Source: Modicisalibacter xianhensis (GTDB lineage Bacteria > Pseudomonadota > Gammaproteobacteria > Pseudomonadales > Halomonadaceae). From it: a stretch of DNA of 52,670 bases. The position numbers and the translations under genes were made by a program. The stretch lies in assembly GCF_900113605.1 (NCBI RefSeq), contig NZ_FOPY01000019.1, forward strand, positions 1 through 52,670. Reading direction: 5' to 3'. Positions 34,066 to 43,961 of this stretch are shown here, in pieces; within the stretch, counting starts at the first letter, position 1, and every line of letters starts with the position of its first letter. The notes beneath the pieces are model-generated. The model was given only the letters and a program-made list of their open reading frames with translations. It did not search any database and was not told the DNA's origin.

Positions 34066-35274
34066 ATGCCATCGTTTACGACGCCACCCAGGGCCCCTGC
34101 GTCAGGGTGGCTCTTCCTGGGGGTCGCCTTCGCTTTCCTGCTCACCATGCTGGGCACCACGTTGCCGACGCCGTTGTACCCGGTCTATCAGCAGCGCTTC
34201 GGCTTTTCCCAGCTGATGATCACGGTGATCTTCGCTGCCTACGCTGTCGGCGTAATAGCAGCGCTGATTACCACCGGGCGCTGGTCGGACCAGGTCGGAC
34301 GCCGACCCCTGCTGCTCGGCGGGCTGCTCGCCTCGGCGATCAGCGACGTGATCTTTCTCAACAGCGATGGCCTGGCCATGCTGCTGGCCGGGCGCGTGAT
34401 CTCGGGCGTCTCGGCGGGCATCTTCACCGGCACCGCCACGGTAGCGGTCATCGAGCTCGCCCCCGATGCCTGGAAGCGCACGGCGACCTTCGTGGCGACG
34501 GCGGCCAACATGGGTGGCCTGGGGCTGGGCCCGGTAGTGGCCGGCCTGCTTGGCGAGTACGCGCCCTGGCCGCTGCACCTGGCCTTCGCCGTGCACCTGG
34601 GCCTGCTGGCGCTCGCCCTGGTCGCAGTGTGGCTGGCCCGCGAGACGGTCGAGCGTCCCGCCCATCCGCGGCTGCGGCTCCAGCGCCTGACCATTCCCCC
34701 GGAGGTGCGTGGCGCTTTCCTGCCGGCGGCCATTGCCGGGTTTGCCGGCTTCGCGGTGCTCGGCTTCTTCACCGCCACGGCGCCGGCGTTCATGAACGAG
34801 GTGCTGGGCCACGATAACCGCGCGCTGGTGGGCTTCGTCGCCGGGGTGGTGTTCTTCGCCTCGACCTTGGGTCAGCTGATGGTGAATCGCTTTCCCCAGC
34901 CGTGGCGACTGCCGATCGGCTGCGCGGTGGTCATCCTCGGCGTTGGCCTGGTCGGGGCCGGTATCGGCCTGGCCTCGTTGGGCGTATTCCTGGGCGGGGC
35001 GGTGATCGTCGGCCTGGGCCAGGGCATCGGCTTTCGTGCCGGGTTGGGCATGGTCACCGCGGCGAGCCCGCCGGACCAGCGCGGCACGGTGACCTCGACG
35101 TTCTTCTTCGTCGCCTACGTGGCGCTCTCGATTCCGGTGGTGGGTATCGGTCTGACCGCCCGTGCCATCGGCCTGGCGGCGACCGGCATGGGATTTGCCG
35201 TGCTGGTGGGGCTACTCTCGGCCCTGGCGCTGGTATTATTGGTGAGACGCCAGGCGCTGGCGCCTTCCGCTTAA
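34066..35274 (+). CDS. MFS transporter (DHA1-like)
   Basis: A 402-residue major facilitator with about 12 TM segments. Motif A is seen in the TM2-TM3 loop (GRWSDQVGRRPLLLG, about 70-84), and TM4 has ISGVSAGIFTGTATVAVIEL. It opens LTMLGTTLPTPLYPVYQQRFG, a drug/metabolite efflux-like TM1. ATG 34066 follows AAGGA; an earlier in-frame start at 33952 would overlap gmk. pyrC follows after 21 bases, perhaps in one transcript. Substrate is not evident. Confidence 0.85.
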   Translation: MPSFTTPPRAPASGWLFLGVAFAFLLTMLGTTLPTPLYPVYQQRFGFSQLMITVIFAAYAVGVIAALITTGRWSDQVGRRPLLLGGLLASAISDVIFLNSDGLAMLLAGRVISGVSAGIFTGTATVAVIELAPDAWKRTATFVATAANMGGLGLGPVVAGLLGEYAPWPLHLAFAVHLGLLALALVAVWLARETVERPAHPRLRLQRLTIPPEVRGAFLPAAIAGFAGFAVLGFFTATAPAFMNEVLGHDNRALVGFVAGVVFFASTLGQLMVNRFPQPWRLPIGCAVVILGVGLVGAGIGLASLGVFLGGAVIVGLGQGIGFRAGLGMVTAASPPDQRGTVTSTFFFVAYVALSIPVVGIGLTARAIGLAATGMGFAVLVGLLSALALVLLVRRQALAPSA

Positions 35275-35295
35275 CCCCAGCCTACGGAGCCCACT

Positions 35296-36342
35296 ATGAC
35301 AGCCCCCGCCACCACGCTACGCATCCGCCGCCCCGACGACTGGCACCTGCACCTGCGCGACGGCGACCTGATGGCGACGGTGCTGCCCTACACCAGTGGG
35401 CTCTACGCCCGGGCCATCGTCATGCCCAACCTGGTGCCACCGGTCACCACGGTGGACGCGGCCCGCGACTACCGGGCACGCATCCTGGCGGCGTTGCCGG
35501 CAGGGCACGACTTCACGCCGCTGATGACCTGCTATCTCAACGAGAGCGTGACCGCCGAAACGCTCGAGACCGGCCATGCCGAGGGCGTGTTCACCGCCGC
35601 CAAGCTCTACCCGGCGAATGCCACCACCAACTCGGCGCATGGCGTACGCGACGTCAAGGCGGTCTATCCACTGTTCGAGACCATGCAGCGCCTGGGGATG
35701 CCGCTGCTGATTCATGGCGAGGTGACCCACGCCGAAGTGGATATCTTCGACCGCGAGAAGGCCTTTATCGACGAGGTCATGGAGCCGATCCGTCGCCAGT
35801 TCCCCGAGCTCAAGGTCGTCTTCGAGCACATCACCACGGCCGAGGCCGCCCAGTACGTGTGCGAGGGCAACGAGACCCTCGCCGCGACCATCACCCCCCA
35901 GCATCTGGCGCACAACCGCAACGACATGCTGGTCGGCGGCATTCGTCCGCACTTCTACTGCCTGCCGATCCTCAAGCGCGGTACCCACCAGCAGGCGCTG
36001 CGCAATGCCATTGCCAGCGGCCACCCACGGCTGTTCCTGGGCACCGACTCGGCGCCCCATGTAATTGCCGCAAAGGAAACGAGCTGTGGCTGTGCGGGGG
36101 TGTTCAACGCACCGTCCGCGCTCGAGGTGTATGCCAGTGTGTTCGAGGAGGAAAACGCCCTCGAGCACTTCGAGGCGTTCTGTTCGCTCAACGGCCCGCG
36201 CTTCTATGGCCTCGAGCCCAACGAGGACACCGTCGAACTGGTTCGCGAACCGCGTCAGGTGCCGGACATCATCGGCGACGAGCATCGCCTGGTCCCGTTC
36301 CGTGCCGGCGAAACGCTGCCCTGGTCGGTCAGGACCGCGTAA
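35296..36342 (+). CDS. pyrC: Dihydroorotase, type II (E. coli-like)
   Basis: A 348-residue amidohydrolase of pyrimidine synthesis that cyclises carbamoyl-aspartate. The zinc ligands are [10 protein letters not shown] (first His pair), the carbamylated Lys in [26 protein letters not shown] and GTDSAPH. Length equals E. coli PyrC (348). GGAG lies before ATG 35296. pyrE, the next enzyme but one, is encoded at 43.3 kb. The 3' end overlaps the convergent phosphatase gene by 14 bases. Confidence 0.96.
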   Translation: MTAPATTLRIRRPDDWHLHLRDGDLMATVLPYTSGLYARAIVMPNLVPPVTTVDAARDYRARILAALPAGHDFTPLMTCYLNESVTAETLETGHAEGVFTAAKLYPANATTNSAHGVRDVKAVYPLFETMQRLGMPLLIHGEVTHAEVDIFDREKAFIDEVMEPIRRQFPELKVVFEHITTAEAAQYVCEGNETLAATITPQHLAHNRNDMLVGGIRPHFYCLPILKRGTHQQALRNAIASGHPRLFLGTDSAPHVIAAKETSCGCAGVFNAPSALEVYASVFEEENALEHFEAFCSLNGPRFYGLEPNEDTVELVREPRQVPDIIGDEHRLVPFRAGETLPWSVRTA

Positions 36343-36913
36343 GACGCGGCAGGTGAGCGATATCGGCCAGGCCGAGCGGGCGCATTTCCCATTGTGCCCG
36401 CGTGTCGGGAGCGACCCATAACGGCTGGGCATTGGCCGTACGCGGGCCCTCCGGCGAGCCACAGGCCATGAAGCGGACTACCCGGATCAGCCCCGAGTGC
36501 CCCACCACCAGGGGGGGCGCCGCTTCGTGTGCCAGGATGGTGTTGAGGGTATCGACGACGCGTGCCGCAAACGTTTCCCAGGACTCGCCCCCGTCGGGCT
36601 CGAGCAGGTAGGGCATCGGGCGGGGAATGGGCTGGTTTTCGAGGTGGCCCCAATGTCGCTCCTTCAAGCCATCGATCAGCTGATGGGGCATTCGCCCGGT
36701 CGCCAGTTCAGCCGTACGCCGGGCCCGCTCCAGCGGGCTGCTGACGATCAGCGGCCAGTCGATGTCGCCGAGCAGGGCAAAGGCCAGGCGTGCCTCGTCC
36801 TCGCCCTGAGGCGTCAGTGGCACGTCCTGGCTGCCGGCGATGCGCCCTTCGCGGTTCCAGACGCTCTGGCCGTGGCGCAGGAAGACGAAGGGGCGGCGGA
36901 TGAGTTCGGGCAT
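36329..36913 (-). CDS. Histidine phosphatase (phosphoglycerate mutase-like) family protein
   Basis: A 194-residue cytoplasmic phosphatase of the PGM branch. The catalytic RHG is at residues 13-15 ([12 protein letters not shown]), with the second Arg-Glu region [14 protein letters not shown] and a C-terminal [13 protein letters not shown] carrying the second His. The acid Glu is in [15 protein letters not shown] 36913 follows GAGG; the longer frame to 36967 has none. Substrate cannot be told; GpmB/CobC-like enzymes vary widely. Confidence 0.87.
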   Translation of the reverse strand: MPELIRRPFVFLRHGQSVWNREGRIAGSQDVPLTPQGEDEARLAFALLGDIDWPLIVSSPLERARRTAELATGRMPHQLIDGLKERHWGHLENQPIPRPMPYLLEPDGGESWETFAARVVDTLNTILAHEAAPPLVVGHSGLIRVVRFMACGSPEGPRTANAQPLWVAPDTRAQWEMRPLGLADIAHLPRLTRS

Positions 36914-37138
36914 GGGCGCCTCGCGCTTGCAGATGAGTCCTGCCTGTCTTGGCATGAAGTTTTTCAATCACGCGATAGGCAAAAGTTCTTTTATACTTTC
37001 GTCTTATTCTGAGAATATCCTCGCTTTTTCCGGTGCGCAACGGAATTTCTGCCTGACGGGCCGACCGGATCATCGTTTCGTGTCGTCGGCTCATGGGTCG
37101 AGCGCGCCTAAGCATTTCTTTACCTAAAGGGACGTTAC

Positions 37139-38338
37139 ATGAACGCTGTCACTCGTGTCATGCGTGCCGCAGCCGCCCATCCCCGCCTGGCTGAACTGGC
37201 GCTGGCGCTGGGCGCCTTCGGGATCGGCACCGGCGAGTTCGTGATCATGGGACTCATGAACCGGGTGGCCACCGACCTGCAGGTGGCGGTGCCTGACGTC
37301 GGCTATGCGATCAGCAGCTATGCGCTGGGCGTGGTCGTAGGGGCACCGATCATTTCCGCGTTGGCCGCACGCGTGCCCAAGCGGGCGCTGCTGATCGGCC
37401 TGATGCTGATGTTCGCGCTGGGCAACATTGCCAGTGCCTTCGCCCCGGGGTTCTGGTCTTTCGTGGCGCTGCGCTTCATCGCCGGACTACCGCACGGCGC
37501 TTACCTGGGCGTGGCCGCGCTGGTCGCCGCGGCGGCGGTGCCCATCGAGCAGCGTGCCCGGGCCGTCAGTCGGGTCATCCTCGGGCTCACCGTGGCGATC
37601 CTGGCCGGCGCCCCGTTGGCCACCTGGGCCGGCAATCTACTGGGTTGGGAAATCGCCTTTGCCGGCGTGGGTATCATTGCCCTGCTGACGGCGCTGTTGA
37701 TCGTGCTGTGGGTGCCCTCGCAGCCCGCCGACACCCAGGCCAGTCCCAAGCGCGAGCTGACCGCAATGATCAAGCAGCGCGTGCTGTTCACCCTGGGCGT
37801 GGCCTGTATCGGCTTCGGCGGTATGTTCGCGGTGTTCAGCTACGTGGTACCCACACTCACCGAGCAGGCCGGTATGCGCGAATCGCTGGGACCGCTGGTG
37901 CTGGCGATCTTCGGTATCGGCACCATCATCGGCAACCTGGTCGGGGCGCGGGCTGCCGACAGGAACCTGCTGCGTGCCATCCCGGTCATCCTCGTGTGGT
38001 GCGTCATCGTCCAGGGCGGGTTCTATTTCGCCGCCAACTCGGTGTGGCTGGGCACCCTGTTTGTGGGCCTGGTGGGGACCGGCATGGCCCTGGGACCAGC
38101 GCTGCAGACCCGGCTGATGGACGTGGCGGAAGACGCCCAGACCATGGCCGCCTCGCTCAACCACGCAGCGTTCAACTGCGCCAACGCGCTCGGCGCCTGG
38201 CTGGCCGGCGTCACGATCAAGCTCGGCTTCGCCTGGTCGACCACCGGCCTGGTCGGGGCGGTCCTCGCTGTGGGTGGCCTGGTGATCTTCCTGGTAGGGC
38301 TGCGCATCGAGCGTGCCAAGGCGACAGTGGCTGCCTAA
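37139..38338 (+). CDS. MFS transporter, AraJ/YdhP-like
   Basis: A 399-residue DHA1 carrier with 12 TM segments. FGIGTGEFVIMGLMNRVATDL in TM1 and SYALGVVVGAPIISAL in TM2 are characteristic of the AraJ/YdhP branch, proposed efflux proteins for sugars or drugs. AAAGGGA lies 7 bases before ATG 37139. The 225-base upstream region is AT-richer than its surroundings and includes TTTTATACTTTC, a -10 candidate. Ends 1 base from the convergent inositol-phosphatase-like stop. Confidence 0.87.
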   Translation: MNAVTRVMRAAAAHPRLAELALALGAFGIGTGEFVIMGLMNRVATDLQVAVPDVGYAISSYALGVVVGAPIISALAARVPKRALLIGLMLMFALGNIASAFAPGFWSFVALRFIAGLPHGAYLGVAALVAAAAVPIEQRARAVSRVILGLTVAILAGAPLATWAGNLLGWEIAFAGVGIIALLTALLIVLWVPSQPADTQASPKRELTAMIKQRVLFTLGVACIGFGGMFAVFSYVVPTLTEQAGMRESLGPLVLAIFGIGTIIGNLVGARAADRNLLRAIPVILVWCVIVQGGFYFAANSVWLGTLFVGLVGTGMALGPALQTRLMDVAEDAQTMAASLNHAAFNCANALGAWLAGVTIKLGFAWSTTGLVGAVLAVGGLVIFLVGLRIERAKATVAA

Positions 38339-38339
38339 G

Positions 38340-39173
38340 CTACTCTGCCATGAACGCGAAGCGCTCGCGCAATCTCTCCCAAGTCTCGCGGCTGTTGGCC
38401 AGCAGCAGCCGGCCCTGATGGATCGTCGGCTGGTAAGCCCGCCCATCGAGCAGCGCCGAATAGCCGCCGGCCTCCTGATGCACGAGCACCCCCGCCGCAT
38501 GATCCCACGGCATCAGCGCACCGATCAGGCTGAACTCGCCGAAACCGCTGGCCAGGGTGCGATACTCGTGGCAGGCACAGCCGATGCTCATCATGCGGCT
38601 GAAGTCGGGAAAGGTCGTAGCCAGCCGATACTGCAGCTCCTTGGGAAACAGGCGCAGTGACGTGAAGCCGGTCATATCCGCAAGATGCTCACGCGCCGAC
38701 ACCTGTAGCTGCCGCTGGGTACCGTCCGGGCGCACGTAGAATGCCCCCTGGCCGCGATGGGCCATGATCCAGTCGTCCATCACCGGATCGTAGAGCAGAC
38801 CGAACACCGTCTCGCCCCGGCTGGCCACGGCCAGGATCACACCGAACTGCGTCAGGTTCCTGGCAAAGTTCCAGGTGCCATCGATAGGGTCGATGATCAC
38901 CGCCATCTCGGCCTCGGCAATACCTTCGAGCAGCGACGCATCCTCAGACGTCGCCTCCTCGCCGACGATCGTCGCCTCGGGAAAGCGCTCGGCGATTTCG
39001 CGCTGGATGAAGGCCTCGGCGCGCTGATCGGCGACGGTCACCAGATCTTCCTGCGAGGTCTTGGTCTGGATCGTCTCGGGATCGAGATTACGAAAGCGTG
39101 GCAGGATCTCCGCCCTGGCGGCGCGGCGCACGATGTCGATGAGTTCGCTGGCGGTGGCTGAGTCAATGGTCAT
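38340..39173 (-). CDS. Inositol monophosphatase family protein
   Basis: A 277-residue Mg-dependent phosphatase. Metal motifs are EEAT (residues 72-75), DPIDGT at 95-100 (IIDPIDGTWNFARN) and MPWDHAAGVLVHQEAGG near the C-terminus. These suffice for catalysis. SuhB usually has GEESG where this has GEEAT, so it is more likely one of the other family members (histidinol phosphatase or a sugar phosphatase). GGAGGG lies before ATG 39173. Confidence 0.88.
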   Translation of the reverse strand: MTIDSATASELIDIVRRAARAEILPRFRNLDPETIQTKTSQEDLVTVADQRAEAFIQREIAERFPEATIVGEEATSEDASLLEGIAEAEMAVIIDPIDGTWNFARNLTQFGVILAVASRGETVFGLLYDPVMDDWIMAHRGQGAFYVRPDGTQRQLQVSAREHLADMTGFTSLRLFPKELQYRLATTFPDFSRMMSIGCACHEYRTLASGFGEFSLIGALMPWDHAAGVLVHQEAGGYSALLDGRAYQPTIHQGRLLLANSRETWERLRERFAFMAE

Positions 39174-39247
39174 GATGTCCCTCCCTGGCGATGGCAAGCC
39201 TCAACCAGCATAACGGCAATGGGAGCGCTCGGGTAATTTGCGCGAGC

Positions 39248-40450
39248 TCAGGCCGCTTGGTGCAGAGGTGGCGTCACCCGATGCAGCGCCAGCAACAGAC
39301 CCATGCCGGCAATCATTACCACGGTCGTCACCAGCAAGGCACCATGATAGCTGCCGGTAAAGGCGACGCTGTAACCGGTCATGGCCGGCGCCACCACCTG
39401 CGCCGCGCCATAGCTCAGGGTAAGGCGCGACATGGCGCGTGCCGGGTTGGCCGGGTAGCGGCTGCCGATCAACGTCAGCGTCAGGCTGACGATGCCGACG
39501 AAGGTGCCGCCGAAAAGTACGGCGCTGAGCAGGTTGATAAGGGTATCTGCGGTCACCACCGGCAGCACGAACGAGACCGTCTGCAGCCCGTAGGCCACCA
39601 TCAATGCCATGACCGACCCCAGGTTTCTAGCCACTCGGTCCCAGAGGAAGCTCGACGGCACGGCGGCCAGCCCGGTGATCACCCACACCCAACTGCCTTC
39701 GCCCGCCAGCAAGGGCAGTTTTTCCAGGATGGCGACAATGAAGGTGGCACCGACGACGTAGCCGAACCCGCCGCAGAAATAGATCGCAATCATCAAGGCC
39801 AGCCAGCGTCTTGATCGCCCTTGGGGCGCTGCGGGACCATGCTTGGCGGACACGGGCGGCGGCGCAGGCATCCAGCGCCACGCCGGTATGAAGAACACGA
39901 GACCCAGCAGGCCCAGGCCGATCCACTGTTCGGCCCAGTTCGTCCACTCGACCATGCTCGCCAGCGCCAGGCCGGACACCACGATGCCCAACCCCAGGCC
40001 GGTGAAATGCAGCCCCAGTTCCTGCCTATGGTTGTGACGAGTCAGCCAGTTGAGCACCAGGCCCGAAGCTAGCAGCAGCCCGGCGATACTCGAGACACCC
40101 GCAACGAAACGCAGAGCGGCCCAGAGCACGACGTTGTCGGTCAGCCCCATACCCAGCGTGGTGGCCACGCCCAGCACCAGGCACACGCGATACAGCGTGA
40201 ACTTGACCGACAGCCGGCCGATGCAAGAGGCCAGCAGCGCACCGCTCATGTAGCCCAGGTAATTGATCGTCGCCAGCCAACCCCCGGCCACATCAGTCAG
40301 CCCGGCGCCATCGCGCATGATGGGCAGCAGGGGCGTATAGGCAAAACGGGCCAGCCCGACCGTCAGGATCAGTGCACTGATCCCGGCAATGATGACCTTG
40401 TAACGTGCCAGGTTGGATGTGGTAGGGAGGGGCGACTCCGTGACTGCCAT
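39248..40450 (-). CDS. YbfB/YjiJ family MFS transporter
   Basis: A 400-residue carrier with 12 hydrophobic segments. LTVGLARFAYTPLLPIMRDGAGLT and GGWLATINYLGYMSGALLAS are the signature of the YbfB/YjiJ family (PF06779). Its substrate is unknown. On the minus strand, 74 bases before the inositol-phosphatase-like gene and 38 bases after yicC; the three may share a transcript, though nothing links them in function. Confidence 0.85.
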   Translation of the reverse strand: MAVTESPLPTTSNLARYKVIIAGISALILTVGLARFAYTPLLPIMRDGAGLTDVAGGWLATINYLGYMSGALLASCIGRLSVKFTLYRVCLVLGVATTLGMGLTDNVVLWAALRFVAGVSSIAGLLLASGLVLNWLTRHNHRQELGLHFTGLGLGIVVSGLALASMVEWTNWAEQWIGLGLLGLVFFIPAWRWMPAPPPVSAKHGPAAPQGRSRRWLALMIAIYFCGGFGYVVGATFIVAILEKLPLLAGEGSWVWVITGLAAVPSSFLWDRVARNLGSVMALMVAYGLQTVSFVLPVVTADTLINLLSAVLFGGTFVGIVSLTLTLIGSRYPANPARAMSRLTLSYGAAQVVAPAMTGYSVAFTGSYHGALLVTTVVMIAGMGLLLALHRVTPPLHQAA

Positions 40451-40488
40451 GCGGGCCTCGGTGAGCTGGACTGGCTCAAGGGATAGCC

Positions 40489-41352
40489 TTATTCGATATT
40501 CTGGATCTGCTCGCGCATCTGCTCGATCAGCACTTTCAGCTCTACCGCACAGCGGGTGCTTTCGGCGACGACAGACTTGGACGACAGCGTGTTGGCCTCG
40601 CGGTTGAGTTCCTGCATCAGGAAATCGAGGCGGCGGCCGACCGGGCCTTTCTGCTTGAGCTGGCGCTCGACTTCGGTGACATGGGTCTCGAGGCGGTCGA
40701 GTTCTTCGTCGACGTCGGCCTTCTGGGCGAGCAGGGCGATCTCGGCTTCCAGGCGCTGGGGTTCGAGTTCAGCTTTGAGCGCTTCCAGGCGCTCGAGCAG
40801 TTGGCTGCGCTGACGGGTGAGGATATCCGGCAGCAGGGCGCGGACCTCGGCGACCTGGATGCGTACGCCGTCGAGGCGCTGGCGGATCAGCTCGGCCAGG
40901 CGTTCACCCTCGCGGGCACGGCCGGCGATCAGGTCGTCCAGCGCCACGTCGAACAGCGCCATGGCCTCGCGCTGGATGAGTTCCAGGTCGGTACCGTGGC
41001 TTTCCACCACGCCGGGGTGATCGAGCAGCTCCAGGGCGTTGGGCATGGCCGCATCGGGCAGTTCGGCGCGTACCTCGTGCAGGGCGCGGGCCAGCTCGGC
41101 CAGGCGCGTGCGGTTGACGCTCAGCGATTCGCCGCTGGCTGCCGGCTCGAAGCGCAGGTGGCATTCCACCTTGCCGCGTGCCAGGCGGTTGCGCAGTGCC
41201 TCGCGAAAGGCCGGTTCCAGATCGCGCAGGCTGTCGGGCAGGCGAAAGTGCGGTTCCAGGTAGCGCTGGTTCACCGAGCGCAGTTCCAGTTGCAGGCTGC
41301 CCCAGTCGGCGTCGCGGGTTTGCCGGGTAAAGGCGGTCATGCTGTGGGTCAT
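40489..41352 (-). CDS. yicC: YicC family endoribonuclease
   Basis: A 287-residue YicC protein, endoribonucleases first described by their effect in stationary phase and sRNA decay. The start MTHSMTAFTRQTRDADWGSLQLELRSVNQRYLEPHFRLP and end GRRLDFLMQELNREANTLSSKS are nearly invariant in the family; the central part is a long coiled coil. ATG 41352 follows GAGGAA; the frame is open on to 42264, but that is antisense to rph. It is divergent from rph, as in Pseudomonas. Confidence 0.95.
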   Translation of the reverse strand: MTHSMTAFTRQTRDADWGSLQLELRSVNQRYLEPHFRLPDSLRDLEPAFREALRNRLARGKVECHLRFEPAASGESLSVNRTRLAELARALHEVRAELPDAAMPNALELLDHPGVVESHGTDLELIQREAMALFDVALDDLIAGRAREGERLAELIRQRLDGVRIQVAEVRALLPDILTRQRSQLLERLEALKAELEPQRLEAEIALLAQKADVDEELDRLETHVTEVERQLKQKGPVGRRLDFLMQELNREANTLSSKSVVAESTRCAVELKVLIEQMREQIQNIE

Positions 41353-41556
41353 GCAGTGTTCCTCGAACCGGGGCGCTGTCGCTCGCCGATCGTTCAGCCA
41401 ACGCTTACGCTGAGAGAGCGCCCAATGATAAAAACTCCAGTGTAACGGATTTGTCGCCTGACGAGCGCCAGTGGTCGGCATGCCATGTTCGCCCGCGTGA
41501 GGGCGCCGGAGTGTGTAGAATGGCGCTCTTTCAATGAAGCGATTGCGAGAGGTGAT

Positions 41557-42294
41557 ATGCCCACGGACTTCAAGCGCCCCAGTGGCCGGCAGCCCGAACA
41601 ACTGCGCGAGATTACGCTGACCCGCGAGTATACCCGCCATGCGGAAGGCTCTGTGCTGGTGGCGTTCGGCGACACCAAGGTGTTGTGCAATGCCAGTGTC
41701 GAGCCCGGTGTGCCGCGCTGGCTGCGTGGCAAGGGGCAGGGCTGGATCACCGCCGAGTACGGCATGTTGCCGCGTGCGACGCACACCCGTGGCGGTCGCG
41801 AGGCGACCCGCGGCAAGCAGGGCGGCCGTACCCTGGAAATCCAGCGTCTGATCGGCCGTTCGCTGCGCGCGGCGGTGGATCTCAAGAAGCTGGGCGAATT
41901 CACCATCACCGTCGATTGCGACGTGATCCAGGCCGATGGCGGCACGCGGACCGCGTCGATCACCGGCGGCTGCGTGGCGCTGGTCGACGCCATCCGCTAC
42001 CTGCAGCGCAAGAAGCTGATCAAGACCGATCCTTTTCGGGAACTGGTCAGTTCGGTGTCGGTAGGTGTGTTCAAGCAGACGCCGGTGGTCGACCTGGATT
42101 ATCCAGAGGACAGCGGCGCGGACACTGACATGAACGTGGTGATGACCGAGAGCGGCGGGCTGATCGAAGTGCAGGGCACCGCCGAGGCGCTGGCGTTCTC
42201 CCGATCCGAACTCGACGCGATGCTCGACCTGGCCGAGAAGGCCGGCGCGGAACTGTTCGCCCATCAGCGTGAGGCTCTGGGCCTGCGCGATTAA
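41557..42294 (+). CDS. rph: Ribonuclease PH
   Basis: A 245-residue phosphorolytic 3'-5' exoribonuclease maturing tRNA ends. [41 protein letters not shown], the phosphate-site region [31 protein letters not shown] and [19 protein letters not shown] (catalytic Asp) are present throughout, in order. GAGAGG lies 4 bases before ATG 41557. Full length, unlike the truncated allele of E. coli K-12. Confidence 0.97.
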   Translation: MPTDFKRPSGRQPEQLREITLTREYTRHAEGSVLVAFGDTKVLCNASVEPGVPRWLRGKGQGWITAEYGMLPRATHTRGGREATRGKQGGRTLEIQRLIGRSLRAAVDLKKLGEFTITVDCDVIQADGGTRTASITGGCVALVDAIRYLQRKKLIKTDPFRELVSSVSVGVFKQTPVVDLDYPEDSGADTDMNVVMTESGGLIEVQGTAEALAFSRSELDAMLDLAEKAGAELFAHQREALGLRD

Positions 42295-42321
42295 GGGCCT
42301 TGGCCTTCAGACACAGAAACG

Positions 42322-42347
42322 ACAACGCCGGCTCGGGCCGGCGTTGT
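42322..42347. terminator. Hairpin between rph and crc
   Basis: ACAACGCCGGC (42322-42332) pairs fully with GCCGGCGTTGT (42337-42347) around a TCGG tetraloop, an 11-bp stem. No T tract; position between convergent genes suggests bidirectional use. Confidence 0.65.
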
Positions 42348-42393
42348 GCGTTGTGCGACGATGAACCTGATTCTTGTCGATCGAGGTTTGTCG

Positions 42394-43161
42394 TTATAGG
42401 TCGAGATCGTATTCGACGATCAGCGGTGCGTACTCGGAGAAGGTCGCTTCACGATCGATCCAGGCGTCGACCACATGGCGACGGAAATTGGGGCCGACGA
42501 TCTGGTAGTCGATGCGCCAGCCTTCCTGGCGGCTGCGCGGCACGTCCTGGTCGAGCTTCGGCCACCAGGTGTACTCCCCGGCGTCGCGATTGATCTCGCG
42601 GAAGGTATCGATGAAGCCGGTCGGGCCGAACATCTGGTCCATCCAGGCACGCTCTTCCGGCTTGAAGCCGGGCGTGGTCTGGTTGTCGGCCCAGTTGGCC
42701 AGGTCCACCGTCTTGTGAGCGATGTGCCAGGTGCCGCAGATGATGTACTCGCGGCGCTTGCGAGCCATCTTGCTCAGGTATTCCTGATACTGCGCCATGA
42801 AGCTCTGCTTGGCGGCGTAGTCGCTGCCGTCGGGCATCAGGAAGCTGGCGATGCTGAAACGGTCATAGTCGGCCTGCAGGAAGCGCGCTTCGTTGTCGCA
42901 CTCCGGGAAGCCCAGGCCGTACATGATGGCCTTGGGAATCTTGCGGCAATACAGGCCGACGCCCGAGAAGTTGTCCTGCTCGGCATCGAGGAAGTAGCCC
43001 TCGTAGCCTTCGGGGTAGAGGATGCTATCGTCGAGGTCGAAGCTCTTGGCCTTCAGGTTCTGCACGCAGACGACGTCGGCATCCTGGTCGGCCAGCCAGT
43101 CGAGAAAGCCCCGCTCGACGGCTTCGCGAATCCCGTTAACATTGATGCTGGCGATTTTCAT
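42394..43161 (-). CDS. crc: Catabolite repression control protein Crc
   Basis: A 255-residue protein with the exonuclease III fold. Asn7 remains (INVNG), but the nuclease residues are gone: the QE of ExoIII is Q34-N35, the GDFN site reads GTWH (143-146), and the terminal SDH reads SEY (242-244). The replaced blocks resemble Pseudomonas Crc (CGTWHIAHK, PGFKPEERAWMDQMFG). Crc joins Hfq to repress translation of catabolic mRNAs. It is divergent from pyrE, the Pseudomonas arrangement. ATG 43161 follows AAGGGACC. Annotation as exonuclease III would be wrong. Confidence 0.9.
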   Translation of the reverse strand: MKIASINVNGIREAVERGFLDWLADQDADVVCVQNLKAKSFDLDDSILYPEGYEGYFLDAEQDNFSGVGLYCRKIPKAIMYGLGFPECDNEARFLQADYDRFSIASFLMPDGSDYAAKQSFMAQYQEYLSKMARKRREYIICGTWHIAHKTVDLANWADNQTTPGFKPEERAWMDQMFGPTGFIDTFREINRDAGEYTWWPKLDQDVPRSRQEGWRIDYQIVGPNFRRHVVDAWIDREATFSEYAPLIVEYDLDL

Positions 43162-43253
43162 ACATGGTCCCTTTTTCGTCGCGCGTGTATCATACCCGAG
43201 CTTTCGACGTTTGGGTAAATGGCCCTGACTAATAAATATGATAGGGAGGCTCT

Positions 43254-43937
43254 GTGGCCGGTCACATGCAAGCATATCAGCGTGAGTTCATCGAATTTGC
43301 CATCGAGCAGGGCGTGCTCAAGTTCGGCGAATTCACCCTGAAATCCGGTCGCGTGAGTCCCTATTTCTTCAATGCCGGCCTGTTCCGCAGTGGTGCTGCC
43401 CTGGCGCGCCTGGGACGCTTCTACGCCCGGGCGATCATCGACAGCGGCATCCAGGCCGACGTGCTGTTCGGTCCAGCCTATAAGGGAATCTCGCTGGCCG
43501 CGAGTACCGCCGTGGCGCTGGCCGATCAGCATGGCCGCGACATGCCCTTTGCCTTCAACCGCAAGGAGGCCAAGACGCACGGTGAAGGCGGCAATATCGT
43601 CGGTGCCGAACTCAAAGGCAAGGTGCTGATCATCGACGACGTGATCACCGCTGGGACCGCCATCGGCGAGGTCATGCAACTGATCGACGCTGCCGGGGCC
43701 CAGGCCGCCGGGGTAGTGATCGCGCTCGACCGCCAGGAGCGCGGCCAGGCTGGCGATGAGATCAAGCCCCAGAGCGCCATTCAGGAAGTCGAGGCCCGCT
43801 ACGGCATGCCGGTGGTCAGTATCGTCACACTCGATCAGGTACTTGAGTACCTCGAGACCCAGGCTGGCGACGAACTCAAGCCCTACGCGCCGGCCATCCG
43901 CGATTATCGCGAACGTTATGGCGTTGCCAAGGCGTAG
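43254..43937 (+). CDS. pyrE: Orotate phosphoribosyltransferase
   Basis: A 227-residue enzyme joining orotate to PRPP to give OMP. It has [14 protein letters not shown], the lid [15 protein letters not shown] and the PRPP loop [21 protein letters not shown] 43254 is taken as start because GGGAGG lies 4 bases before it; ATG 43266 would be 16 bases away. The upstream 92 bases are shared with divergent crc. In some bacteria pyrE is attenuated via rph translation; here rph is separate, so that link is lost. Confidence 0.96.
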   Translation: MAGHMQAYQREFIEFAIEQGVLKFGEFTLKSGRVSPYFFNAGLFRSGAALARLGRFYARAIIDSGIQADVLFGPAYKGISLAASTAVALADQHGRDMPFAFNRKEAKTHGEGGNIVGAELKGKVLIIDDVITAGTAIGEVMQLIDAAGAQAAGVVIALDRQERGQAGDEIKPQSAIQEVEARYGMPVVSIVTLDQVLEYLETQAGDELKPYAPAIRDYRERYGVAKA

Positions 43938-43961
43938 ACGTACCCCAAGAGAATGTCCGTA

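Noticed and set aside
35317-36462. 381-codon minus-strand frame covering pyrC
   Set aside because: PyrC with all zinc ligands is on the other strand; this frame has no recognisable domain.
41353-42264. Long minus-strand open frame continuing upstream of yicC
   Set aside because: It is antisense to the complete rph gene; YicC homology begins at 41352 with its own SD.
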